From contig DDFD01000089.1 in NCBI GenBank assembly GCA_002337005.1, positions 1 to 8,597 on the forward strand: a stretch of 8,597 nt of DNA, in the 5' to 3' direction. The stretch is from Flavobacteriales bacterium UBA1937. Its GTDB lineage: Bacteria > Bacteroidota > Bacteroidia > Flavobacteriales > Weeksellaceae. This document shows positions 1 to 5,798 of this stretch, piece by piece (within the stretch, counting starts at the first letter, position 1; each line of letters starts with the position of its first letter). A program made the translations under genes and the position numbers. The notes under the pieces were generated by a model. The model was not told where the DNA came from. It was given only the letters and a program-made list of their open reading frames with translations, and ran no database searches.

Positions 1-352
1 AGTACGTAAGTAGCCCTGTAAGAACAAAATACGGGATTATAAAATGAAATTTATAATGGGGCACTACTTCAAAATTCAACTTCATTTTTATCAGATACAT
101 TAGTATAAATTTCAACAAAATAATCCCTATAAAAGAAAGTCCTAAAAACTCTGGAACTGTTCTTTGGATAATATTAATTACTGTAACCAGCATTAAAAAC
201 ATCAAACTTAAAAATAAGTAAAATTGAATTAATAACTTAGGTGCTAATTGCTCTACTTGTGTCCATATAATAAGATGCACCATAAAGGTAAGTACAAATC
301 CCACCCAAATCACACTATTTCTTATTTGACTCTTCTTCTCTATTGATTTCAT
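1..352 (-). CDS. Small multi-span membrane protein, DUF6168-like, partial (C-terminus beyond window)
   Basis: This reading frame is too short for many gene callers. It starts at the ATG at 352-350, directly after an in-frame TAA, and stays open to the window edge (117 codons). The protein begins MKSIEKKSQIRNSVIW and has about four hydrophobic helices, near residues 11-30, 40-62, 68-90 and 103-117, joined by short basic or polar loops, so it is an inner-membrane protein. Its start lies inside the end of the AtpZ gene (38 nt shared, different frame), which implies one mRNA and probably coupled translation. From known flavobacterial gene order I expect this to be the DUF6168-type protein that sits between AtpZ and atpB, perhaps an accessory to Fo assembly. 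The family name rests on position, size and topology, not on a motif. No function can be read from the sequence alone. Confidence 0.7.
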   Translation of the reverse strand, partial: MKSIEKKSQIRNSVIWVGFVLTFMVHLIIWTQVEQLAPKLLIQFYLFLSLMFLMLVTVINIIQRTVPEFLGLSFIGIILLKFILMYLIKMKLNFEVVPHYKFHFIIPYFVLTGLLTY

Positions 353-560
353 TTAATCTCTTTAAGGTTACATACATTGATAGACACAAACCTCCAAATC
401 CTATCGCTACGGTTAACAATTTGGTTTTCAAGCCATAATATTCACTTATTTTATTGCCTCCCCAAAATGAAATTGCAATAATAAACAACATTTGAAACAC
501 TATGGTAGAATATATTCCATACTTTCTAAGTGGATTATCTTTGTAAGGCTTTTGCTCCAT
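315..560 (-). CDS. atpZ: AtpZ/AtpI-family F0F1 ATP synthase accessory membrane protein
   Basis: An 81-residue protein beginning MEQKPYKDNPLRKYG. It has two membrane helices, about residues 17-34 and 47-66, separated by a short polar loop, and a charged tail rich in E and K. Size, two-helix topology, the aromatic/Gly start of helix 1 and the basic end of helix 2 fit the AtpZ/AtpI family, small partners of the Fo sector thought to help c-ring assembly or cation supply. The frame is open further upstream to an ATG at 602, but I chose the ATG at 560 because a good promoter (575-602) covers the upstream region and the transcript should begin near 569. The next gene overlaps its last 38 nt on the same strand, so the two probably lead an ATP synthase operon continuing left of the window. 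Confidence 0.8.
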   Translation of the reverse strand: MEQKPYKDNPLRKYGIYSTIVFQMLFIIAISFWGGNKISEYYGLKTKLLTVAIGFGGLCLSMYVTLKRLNEINREEESNKK

Positions 561-574
561 AAACCTGATTTTTG

Positions 575-602
575 CAAAAATAGATAAAAGTCTATACATC
601 AA
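575..602 (-). promoter_or_regulatory. Bacteroidetes-type promoter for the AtpZ gene
   Basis: Reading the minus strand, TTG (600-602) is followed after 17 bases by TATTTTTG (575-582), a full match to the flavobacterial -7 element TAnnTTTG with a -33 TTG at normal spacing. Transcription should begin near 569, leaving a leader of about 10 nt before the ATG at 560. This supports the shorter AtpZ start. Confidence 0.65.
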
Positions 603-608
603 TTTAAA

Positions 609-628
609 AATATGACAAATATCATATT
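609..628. promoter_or_regulatory. Palindromic candidate operator between divergent genes
   Basis: Perfect 7-base arms AATATGA (609-615) and TCATATT (622-628) flank the 6-base spacer CAAATA. The site sits a few bases upstream of the -33 element of the AtpZ promoter and about 90 bases before the -7 element of the divergent secreted-protein gene. The size and symmetry suit a dimeric helix-turn-helix regulator. The spacer and arms are AT-rich, so chance is possible, and I do not recognise the cognate regulator. Confidence 0.35.
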
Positions 629-711
629 ACAAAAAAAACATTTCAGAGCAATAGAATTAAATGAACAATGGAAATCTTAAAACAATTCCACTAGAGCCGA
701 TTAAAATATTT

Positions 712-719
712 TATATTTG
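712..719 (+). promoter_or_regulatory. -7 promoter element of the secreted-protein gene
   Basis: TATATTTG matches TAnnTTTG exactly. It lies 16 bases before the ATG at 736, so transcription would begin near 726 with a leader of about 10 nt. There is no clear -33 TTG at the usual distance. The position argues against the upstream in-frame ATG at 661 and for the start at 736. Confidence 0.5.
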
Positions 720-735
720 TAAAAATTACACAAAT

Positions 736-1191
736 ATGAAAAACCCATCAAAATTTATTTATTTCTTTTTACTCATTTTTCCAATGACCATTTTTGCTCA
801 ATCCAAAGAAGATACATCTGCTTGGCTCAATGCTTATGCCTCTGATCTTCTGGGATATTTTAATAACGGTGCTAATGAATTCTCTGTAACCAAAGAAGGT
901 CTCATTACCAAAAAAACGGGTTCTGTAAACGCTGATGGCATTATTCAGCTCTCAGAAAACACATCTTTTAATGTACAAGACCTTATCATTTCTGAAGCTA
1001 AATGCATACCTGATGGCAACAATTATATGTTTACGTTACAAACTAACGGCAATAAAATTAAAATTTACAACGGTACCTTAGTCCCCAAAATAGAAATATT
1101 TTCTCTCTCATCAGATATTACTAGATGCGAACGTGTAATGAAAGCTATTTTCATTTTATCTAAAAGGATGCAAGACGAAAAATCACAATAA
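736..1191 (+). CDS. Small exported protein of unknown function
   Basis: A 151-residue protein with a clear signal peptide: a basic start (MKNPSK), a hydrophobic core about residues 8-20, and a likely cut after FAQ at residue 22. The mature part of about 130 residues is soluble, with two cysteines (Cys90 and Cys131) that could form a disulfide in the periplasm. It seems to alternate short beta segments in the middle (about 65-122) and ends in a predicted amphipathic helix, ERVMKAIFILSKRMQDEK, at about 132-149. I do not recognise a family. The start at 736 is preferred because an in-frame extension to 661 would run through the promoter and bury the signal peptide. It is transcribed alone: divergent to the ATP-synthase genes and followed by a separate promoter for the fluoride unit. 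Confidence 0.8.
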   Translation: MKNPSKFIYFFLLIFPMTIFAQSKEDTSAWLNAYASDLLGYFNNGANEFSVTKEGLITKKTGSVNADGIIQLSENTSFNVQDLIISEAKCIPDGNNYMFTLQTNGNKIKIYNGTLVPKIEIFSLSSDITRCERVMKAIFILSKRMQDEKSQ

Positions 1192-1217
1192 TTTTTCTAG
1201 ATTTTTACAAAAATTAA

Positions 1218-1225
1218 TACCTTTG
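1218..1225 (+). promoter_or_regulatory. -7 promoter element of the fluoride riboswitch/antiporter transcript
   Basis: TACCTTTG matches the flavobacterial -7 consensus TAnnTTTG. The expected start, about 7 bases downstream near 1232, falls on the first base of the fluoride aptamer, so element and RNA confirm each other. No obvious -33 TTG is visible. Confidence 0.65.
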
Positions 1226-1231
1226 CACCAT

Positions 1232-1320
1232 AGGAAATGGTGTTCTTCCTAACCCAAACCGCTCCTCTAGAGCTGATGACGCCTGATTATGAATGATTAT
1301 GTTTAATACTTTTAATCAGG
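1232..1320 (+). promoter_or_regulatory. Fluoride riboswitch (crcB motif)
   Basis: The aptamer fits the fluoride riboswitch fold. Stem 1 pairs AGGAA (1232-1236) with TTCCT (1246-1250) and holds the conserved loop ATGGTGTTC. A joining strand containing AACC follows, then stem 2, GCTC (1261-1264) with GAGC (1270-1273), and the conserved CTGATGACGCC (1273-1283). The loop GGTGTT (1239-1244) can form the signature pseudoknot with GACGCC (1278-1283), six pairs including two G-U. In the known family this RNA encloses one fluoride ion through magnesium ions and turns on fluoride exporters. The downstream gene here is a CLC-F antiporter, exactly the expected target. The rest of the region, 1284-1320, is the expression platform. 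Confidence 0.93.
1282..1320 (+). promoter_or_regulatory. Expression-platform hairpin of the fluoride riboswitch
   Basis: CCTGATTA (1282-1289) pairs perfectly with TAATCAGG (1313-1320) around a 23-base loop, ending 7 bases before the ATG at 1328. Its first two bases are also the end of the aptamer pseudoknot, so the hairpin and the fluoride-bound fold exclude each other. The 3' arm includes part of a Shine-Dalgarno-like AGGAAG (1318-1323). The hairpin is not followed by a U-run, so control of translation start is more likely than control of termination. That mechanism is my inference. Confidence 0.65.
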
Positions 1321-1327
1321 AAGTTAT

Positions 1328-2647
1328 ATGTCTAAAAACAAAACCGAAAAATCACACATCCAAAAAATTAATCTCTATAGAGTTCTTTTTTTCAGGAAAT
1401 ACCCTGCCTTGCCTTATATCATCAAATGGTTGATGATAAGTGCTATTGTAGGAATAGCTGTAGGTTCTGCTTCTGCTGGATTTCTCATTTCTCTTAATTG
1501 GGTTACAGATTTTCGAGAAAATAACCTTTGGCTGATTGCATTGCTACCTGTTGGGGGATTTCTGATTGGCTTATTGTATCATTTTTTAGGAAAAGATATA
1601 GAAGCAGGCAATAATTTATTGATAGACAGCATTCATAATCCCAAAGAAATTATTCCATTTAAGATGGCTCCTTTTGTATATATTGGGACTATTGCCACGC
1701 ACTTATTTGGTGGTTCTGCTGGCAGAGAAGGCACTGCGCTCCAGATGGCAGGTGCTATAGCAGACCAATTGACCAAACCTTTCAAATTGAATAACCAAGA
1801 AAGAAAAATCTTACTTATCTCTGCCATAGCTGCAGGTTTTGGTTCTGTATTCGGAACGCCATTAGCTGGTGCTTTATTTGGCTTAGAAGTTTTTTTGATT
1901 GGCAAAATAAGATATAATGCAATTTTTCCTGCATTTACCTCAGCTATTTTAGCAGATTTGGTGACTAATCTTTGGCATGCAAAACACACGCATTACGCTA
2001 TTGATATTGTTCCAAAATTACAAGCATTGCCCATCTTTTATAGCATTTTAGCAGGAATATCCTTCGGATTGTGCGCTGCTTTATTTAGCAAAACAATTCA
2101 CTACGTTACCAAAATATTCAAATCTAAGATTACATTTCCGCCACTTCGCCCTGTTTTAGGCGGAATTATAGTGGCAGCATTGGTTTTTGTAATGGGAACC
2201 ACCAAATATATTGGTCTAGGCATTCCTACCATTATAGAATCTTTCGAAATACAAGAACCTCTGTATGTTTTCGCACTCAAAATAGTATTTACCATCATTA
2301 CGTTATCTGCTGGTTTCAAAGGAGGCGAAGTTACACCTTTATTCTACATAGGTGCCACACTAGGCAGTGCATTGTCTATATTTATACCACTTCCTACGGC
2401 ACTATTGGCAGGAATGGGGTTTGTAGCCGTTTTTGCAGGAGCTACCAATACACCTTTGGCATGTATGATGATGGGGATAGAACTTTTCGGGGCAGAAAGT
2501 GGAATTTATATTGCGATTGCGTGTGTAGTTTCTTATCTACTATCTGGACACAACAGCATCTATGGAAAACAAATTATAGGCGAAGCTAAAAACACTCGTT
2601 TTATCAATCACGAAGGCAGGTCAATAAAAGATAAATATCAACCATAA
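1328..2647 (+). CDS. eriCF: CLC-F type fluoride/proton antiporter
   Basis: A 439-residue inner-membrane protein of the voltage-gated chloride channel (CLC) family with about ten or more hydrophobic helices. It belongs to the fluoride-specific branch. The chloride-binding GSGIP loop of ordinary CLCs is replaced by GNNLL (residues 94-98). The gating glutamate is in GREGT (132-136, Glu134) rather than GREGP. GGEVTP (332-337) carries the threonine typical of CLC-F proteins, and SIYGK near the C-terminus (410-414) supplies the central tyrosine (Tyr412). The GxPLAGALFGLE segment (176-187) is intact. CLC-F proteins expel fluoride in exchange for protons and protect the cell from fluoride. There is no C-terminal CBS domain. 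The gene stands alone behind the fluoride riboswitch; the ATG at 1328 is fixed by the riboswitch hairpin ending at 1320. All key residues are present, so it should be functional. Confidence 0.95.
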   Translation: MSKNKTEKSHIQKINLYRVLFFRKYPALPYIIKWLMISAIVGIAVGSASAGFLISLNWVTDFRENNLWLIALLPVGGFLIGLLYHFLGKDIEAGNNLLIDSIHNPKEIIPFKMAPFVYIGTIATHLFGGSAGREGTALQMAGAIADQLTKPFKLNNQERKILLISAIAAGFGSVFGTPLAGALFGLEVFLIGKIRYNAIFPAFTSAILADLVTNLWHAKHTHYAIDIVPKLQALPIFYSILAGISFGLCAALFSKTIHYVTKIFKSKITFPPLRPVLGGIIVAALVFVMGTTKYIGLGIPTIIESFEIQEPLYVFALKIVFTIITLSAGFKGGEVTPLFYIGATLGSALSIFIPLPTALLAGMGFVAVFAGATNTPLACMMMGIELFGAESGIYIAIACVVSYLLSGHNSIYGKQIIGEAKNTRFINHEGRSIKDKYQP

Positions 2648-2690
2648 AAAAGAGACACAGAAATAATTCTATGCCTCTTTAGATTTTGTT
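2646..2690. terminator. Bidirectional terminator hairpin between convergent genes
   Basis: AAAGAG (2649-2654) pairs with CTCTTT (2675-2680), and the inner bases continue as CA/TG and AGAA/TTCT with single mismatches around a small ATAA loop. A-rich sequence lies on the left and T-rich on the right, so both strands give a stem followed by a U-rich stretch. It sits just after the antiporter stop (2647) and just beyond the stop of the H1-like gene (2703). Confidence 0.65.
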
Positions 2691-2702
2691 TATAAAAGAA
2701 GA

Positions 2703-2879
2703 TTATTTTTTAGCTTCTTCTACAGATACTTTTCTGAATTCTTTGAAAAGTTTGCTTAATTCTAAAGCAGATTTTCTAGCTCTAGTACCAGCAGCTTTGT
2801 TTCCTTTTTCCGCTTGTTGCTGAGCTTCTTTAGCGAAAGCTTCGAACTCTGCATTGATTTTTTCGATCAATTCTTTCAT
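2703..2879 (-). CDS. Histone H1-like DNA-associated protein
   Basis: A 58-residue, lysine- and alanine-rich protein beginning MKELIEKINAEFEAFAKEA, with GNKAAGTRARKSAL (26-39) and FKEFRKVSVEEAKK at the end. This closely resembles the small histone H1-like proteins (Hc1 type) widespread in Bacteroidetes, which are thought to bind and organise DNA. The protein is almost entirely helical with charged faces and has no signal peptide or membrane segment, so it acts in the cytoplasm or nucleoid. The frame is open upstream to 2951, but that extension is hydrophobic and covers the -7 element at 2910-2917, so I use the ATG at 2879. It forms a single-gene unit convergent with the antiporter gene. Confidence 0.9.
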   Translation of the reverse strand: MKELIEKINAEFEAFAKEAQQQAEKGNKAAGTRARKSALELSKLFKEFRKVSVEEAKK

Positions 2880-2909
2880 AGGTTTAAAAATTATAATGTT
2901 AGTGGGCTG

Positions 2910-2917
2910 CAAATATA
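2910..2917 (-). promoter_or_regulatory. -7 promoter element of the H1-like gene
   Basis: On the minus strand TATATTTG matches TAnnTTTG exactly. Transcription should begin near 2903, giving a leader of about 24 nt to the ATG at 2879. The nearest TTG upstream is only 11 bases away, too close for a standard -33, so only the -7 part is well supported. Confidence 0.5.
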
Positions 2918-3120
2918 TAATAATATACCAATTGTAGGTTATATTTTTCAATTATTTTATAAACAAATATCAACTTTAAACACATTTACACCTAGTATTT
3001 TGATAATTCACACCCATTTTTGAAATGAATTCCTCTTTTAAATAGAATTTCATCATATTTATTCATAACTTTCGTTATAGAAAATAGGTCTCTTCATAAG
3101 GCTTCAATTATATATAATTT

Positions 3121-3912
3121 ATGAAAAAACTTAAAGCTTTTATTCTAATTTCACTGTGTACATTTACATTGGTAAATTATTTGAAATGTCAAGAATTAAA
3201 AATAGACAGTACAAAATTAACTGAGAAAGACTCATTGAAAACCGAAAAGCCCAATCTCTATACTTTCAGCTACAAAAAACTGATTATCCCTAGTGTACTG
3301 ATTGGATATGGTATAGCTAGTCTAGAAATAGACGGACTAAAACAACTCAACCTTTCTACACAATATGAAATCTCTGAACACCAACCCGACAAAATAAAAT
3401 TAGACAATTACACCCAATATCTACCTGCCGTTATGGTATATGGTCTCAATTGGGCAGGGATAAAAGGAAAACACAATCTAAAAGACAGAACCATCATCTA
3501 TTCAACATCTCAGTTAATTGCTGCTTCTATGGTTATTCCATTAAAACACATAACTAAAGAAGAAAGACCAGATGGTTCTAATTTACAATCTTTTCCGTCT
3601 GGTCATACTACCACTGCATTTTCATCTGCACAGTTTTTATATAGAGAATATAGAGATACCAATTTTTGGATGAGCATTTCTGGTTATCCTATTGCCATTT
3701 TCACAGGAGTATATAGAGCTCTTAACAATAAACATTGGGTAGGTGATATAGTAGCTGGTGCAGGTTTTGGCATCTTATCTACAGAGATTGCATATTGGTT
3801 ATATCCCAAAATAAACCAATGGTTCTCAAAAAACAAAAAAGATTCAGTCTTTATTATTGCTCCTTTTTATCAAGACCAAGCTTTTGGATTAGGACTAGTA
3901 AAAAGGTTTTAG
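3121..3912 (+). CDS. PAP2-family phosphatase, exported
   Basis: A 263-residue type 2 phosphatidic acid phosphatase with the full three-part active site: KHITKEERP (Lys142 to Arg149, the KX6RP motif), FPSGHTT (158-164, acid-base His162) and R-X5-H-X3-D (Arg199, nucleophile His205, Asp209). The usual serine before the third-motif arginine is tyrosine here. The start MKKLKAFILISLCTFTLV is a signal peptide or anchor; Cys23 is preceded by lysine, so it is not a good lipobox. Residues 24-50 are a polar linker, and several hydrophobic helices follow (about 51-70, 99-112, 126-141, 161-173, 183-196, 208-228). PAP2 enzymes remove phosphate from lipid phosphates such as undecaprenyl pyrophosphate, phosphatidate or lipid A, facing the periplasm; the substrate here cannot be told. 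Residues 242-263, after the last helix, look like a beta segment ending in KRF. It stands alone; a weak TAACTTTC element at 3066-3073 might be its promoter. Confidence 0.9.
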   Translation: MKKLKAFILISLCTFTLVNYLKCQELKIDSTKLTEKDSLKTEKPNLYTFSYKKLIIPSVLIGYGIASLEIDGLKQLNLSTQYEISEHQPDKIKLDNYTQYLPAVMVYGLNWAGIKGKHNLKDRTIIYSTSQLIAASMVIPLKHITKEERPDGSNLQSFPSGHTTTAFSSAQFLYREYRDTNFWMSISGYPIAIFTGVYRALNNKHWVGDIVAGAGFGILSTEIAYWLYPKINQWFSKNKKDSVFIIAPFYQDQAFGLGLVKRF

Positions 3913-3973
3913 AAAATATATTGATAAAACATTATAAATTTAAATGGAATGAATCTAGTATTTTATCACAAAA

Positions 3974-4001
3974 AATCCGCTTCACAAATATGAGGCGGAT
4001 T
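3974..4001. terminator. Hairpin terminator downstream of the PAP2 gene
   Basis: An 11-base stem, AATCCGC plus TTCA (3974-3984) with TGAG plus GCGGATT (3991-4001) including one G-T pair, encloses a CAAATA loop. On the minus strand the stem is followed by six U residues (3975-3970), the classic intrinsic terminator form. On the plus strand there is no U-run, but the stem is about 60 bases past the PAP2 stop and may still mark its mRNA end. It probably stops read-through in both directions. Confidence 0.65.
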
Positions 4002-4149
4002 CCATAGTTAAGTCTAAAATTTTATAGTCTAAAATTATTTTCTTACAAGTATAGAACATGAAAAAAAATCGCTACTCTTTCTAAAAACACGTTAAAATAT
4101 TCAAATACTAAGTTTATAACTAATTTAATTGACTATAATTGAAGGTTTA

Positions 4150-4190
4150 TTTGATGAAACAAAGTAAAACTATTCTTATTTTTCATCAAA
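4150..4190. repeat. Perfect 10-base inverted repeat
   Basis: TTTGATGAAA (4150-4159) and TTTCATCAAA (4181-4190) are exact reverse complements separated by 21 bases. The hairpin lies about 65 bases beyond the stop of the TPR regulator gene. Neither strand has a U-run after the 3' arm, so it is not a standard terminator. It might be an mRNA 3'-end stabiliser or a protein-binding site. Confidence 0.5.
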
Positions 4191-4255
4191 AAAAATATCT
4201 TACCATTATAGTACCATTTTATTACAAACAATTAATTTACAGCAACATAAAAAAA

Positions 4256-5698
4256 TCACATCTGTTTAAACCATCGTTCAATATCATCATTTTCTTGTAG
4301 CTGAAGCTTTTTTTTCAAATTAAATTTTCTATTTCTAATGGTGTTAGTAGATTTATAAGTATATCTTGCAATATCTTTTGTATTAAATCCTAGAAAAATA
4401 TACGCACACAACGTAAGTTCAGAGATTCTTAACTTGGGATCTATTTTTAAAATTTTTGCAATTACATCTGGATATATTTCTTTAAACTTTGCATAAAATT
4501 CTGGTGCATTTTCTTTAGCTAGTCTTACCAAATCATGAAAAGAATCATTTACTTTAAGTTGAAGATTCTCTGCCAAATCTTCTTTTTCTCTCAGTTCTAT
4601 TTCTTTTTCTTGCATTAATTTCTGAACCTTATTGCTTTCTTTTTTATTTCTATAAATTTTAATTCCTAAAAACACAAAAACCAATAGTGCTAAAATTGAA
4701 AACGCAGCAAATATTCTCTGAGTAATGGAAAATTTTTTATTAATTATATTTTCCTTCTTTTTTAAAATATCATTAATAGCAACATTAGAGTTTTCTAGTT
4801 TTAATAAACTCATACTATCTTTAAACTTATTTCTTCTTTCTGAATAAAAAATGGCTTTTTTTAAATCTCCAATTTTTGTATTACAATTGTATAAACCTAT
4901 TAGAGCATCTTCTTGTAATGGTGCTTCTTTCGTTTTTATAGCTAATAATTCATTTTTTTTATAAAAATCAATTGCTTTTTGATATTCTTTATTTTCTTCA
5001 TAATATTTGCCCCATTGATTATAAAGTGCCGCTTTATCAAAATCAGTAAACGATAATTTCTGTGATTTTTCTAAATAAAATCTCGCAGAGTCACTATTTT
5101 TAGAATAAATATTGTGATATCTAGCAAGCTCTGTTAACATATAAGGGCTTTTTTTAATAGACAATGCTTTTCTCAAGTAAAAAACTTCTTTTTCTTTATT
5201 TTTTATATTAGAATAAAGTCCGTATAGATTACTATAAATAAGATATAAATAAAATTTTTTTTCTTCTTTGTTTGTTATTTTTTCGGCAAAAAATATAGCT
5301 TTATCATATTCATATTTAGCATTTTGATACGATGTTCCTGGCTCAGAATAACATATCCCTGTTCCTAAATGAATACTTGCTTTAATGACATTATCTTTTA
5401 TATTAGAATCTTCAATTAACTTATTTGCATAATTAAGGCTTTGTAGTGCCTCTTTGTAGTTTTTCATACTACATTGCATATTACCTAATCTAGCATATCC
5501 ATAAATTTCTCCTTTCAGATAATTTATTTTTTTTGAATCTCTAATAACTAATTTACTGAGACTAATTATTTCTTGAAATTTACGCTTACTTCTTAATCTA
5601 TAATATTCTTTAGTCATTAAAGAATCTATTTCCTTAGGAGTATATTGTGCCATTAATATACTCGGGAAAACTAACAGTATAATTAAAACTCTACACAT
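4256..5698 (-). CDS. TPR sensor-regulator with membrane span and C-terminal helix-turn-helix
   Basis: A 480-residue one-component regulator type common in flavobacteria. In order: a signal peptide (residues 1-18, ending LMAQ); a long region of tetratricopeptide-like helical repeats (about 25-310, with units such as KNYKEALQSLNYANKL at 79-94 and KEYQKAIDFYKKN at 237-249); one membrane helix (about 327-347, then basic KIYRNKK); a charged coiled coil (about 352-385); and a C-terminal domain with a LuxR-like helix-turn-helix (about 424-465, including LCAYIFLGFNTKDIARYT followed by TIRNRKFNLKKKL). The TPR part should lie in the periplasm and the DNA-binding part in the cytoplasm. There is no kinase or receiver domain, so sensing and DNA binding appear to be in one chain. 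Target genes are unknown; the nearest same-strand gene is the surface protein upstream, but a strong terminator separates them. The gene is very AT- and lysine-rich, like its neighbours. Confidence 0.88.
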   Translation of the reverse strand: MCRVLIILLVFPSILMAQYTPKEIDSLMTKEYYRLRSKRKFQEIISLSKLVIRDSKKINYLKGEIYGYARLGNMQCSMKNYKEALQSLNYANKLIEDSNIKDNVIKASIHLGTGICYSEPGTSYQNAKYEYDKAIFFAEKITNKEEKKFYLYLIYSNLYGLYSNIKNKEKEVFYLRKALSIKKSPYMLTELARYHNIYSKNSDSARFYLEKSQKLSFTDFDKAALYNQWGKYYEENKEYQKAIDFYKKNELLAIKTKEAPLQEDALIGLYNCNTKIGDLKKAIFYSERRNKFKDSMSLLKLENSNVAINDILKKKENIINKKFSITQRIFAAFSILALLVFVFLGIKIYRNKKESNKVQKLMQEKEIELREKEDLAENLQLKVNDSFHDLVRLAKENAPEFYAKFKEIYPDVIAKILKIDPKLRISELTLCAYIFLGFNTKDIARYTYKSTNTIRNRKFNLKKKLQLQENDDIERWFKQM

Positions 5699-5798
5699 AA
5701 TAGAATATTGATAATCATAAAAAAGGATGTTATAAAAAATTTTCTGCTATAAACTTTTAAAGCATTTTATAGTGATTTATAAAAGAAATAGCCATTAA

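Larger units (their letters stand above)
3913..4255. other. 343-bp noncoding gap between convergent genes
   Basis: No credible gene is seen. It holds a strong GC-containing hairpin (3974-4001), a direct repeat AGTCTAAAATT (4011-4021 and 4026-4036), and a perfect 10-base inverted repeat (4150-4190). The longest start-to-stop frame I noticed, from the ATG near 4059 on the plus strand, is only 8 codons. It is long for a gap between converging genes, but composition is otherwise plain and AT-rich. Confidence 0.6.

Noticed and set aside
702..713. 12-base palindrome TAAAATATTTTA overlapping a -7 element
   Set aside because: Made only of A and T in an AT-rich promoter region, so expected by chance.
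1633..1989. 118-codon open frame on the minus strand inside the antiporter gene
   Set aside because: It is fully antisense to a strongly supported CLC-F gene, with no promoter, and its protein is a mirror of membrane-helix codons.
2101..2319. 72-codon minus-strand frame inside the antiporter gene
   Set aside because: Antisense to the conserved C-terminal half of the antiporter; no independent signal.
2814..3023. 69-codon plus-strand frame across the H1-like gene and its promoter
   Set aside because: Antisense to a recognised gene and made of low-complexity AT-rich codons.
3795..4007. 70-codon plus-strand frame overlapping the PAP2 end
   Set aside because: Out of frame with the PAP2 motifs and running through the terminator hairpin.
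4011..4036. Direct repeat AGTCTAAAATT, two copies 15 bases apart
   Set aside because: Only two short copies with no further units; not a CRISPR or an attachment site by any other sign.
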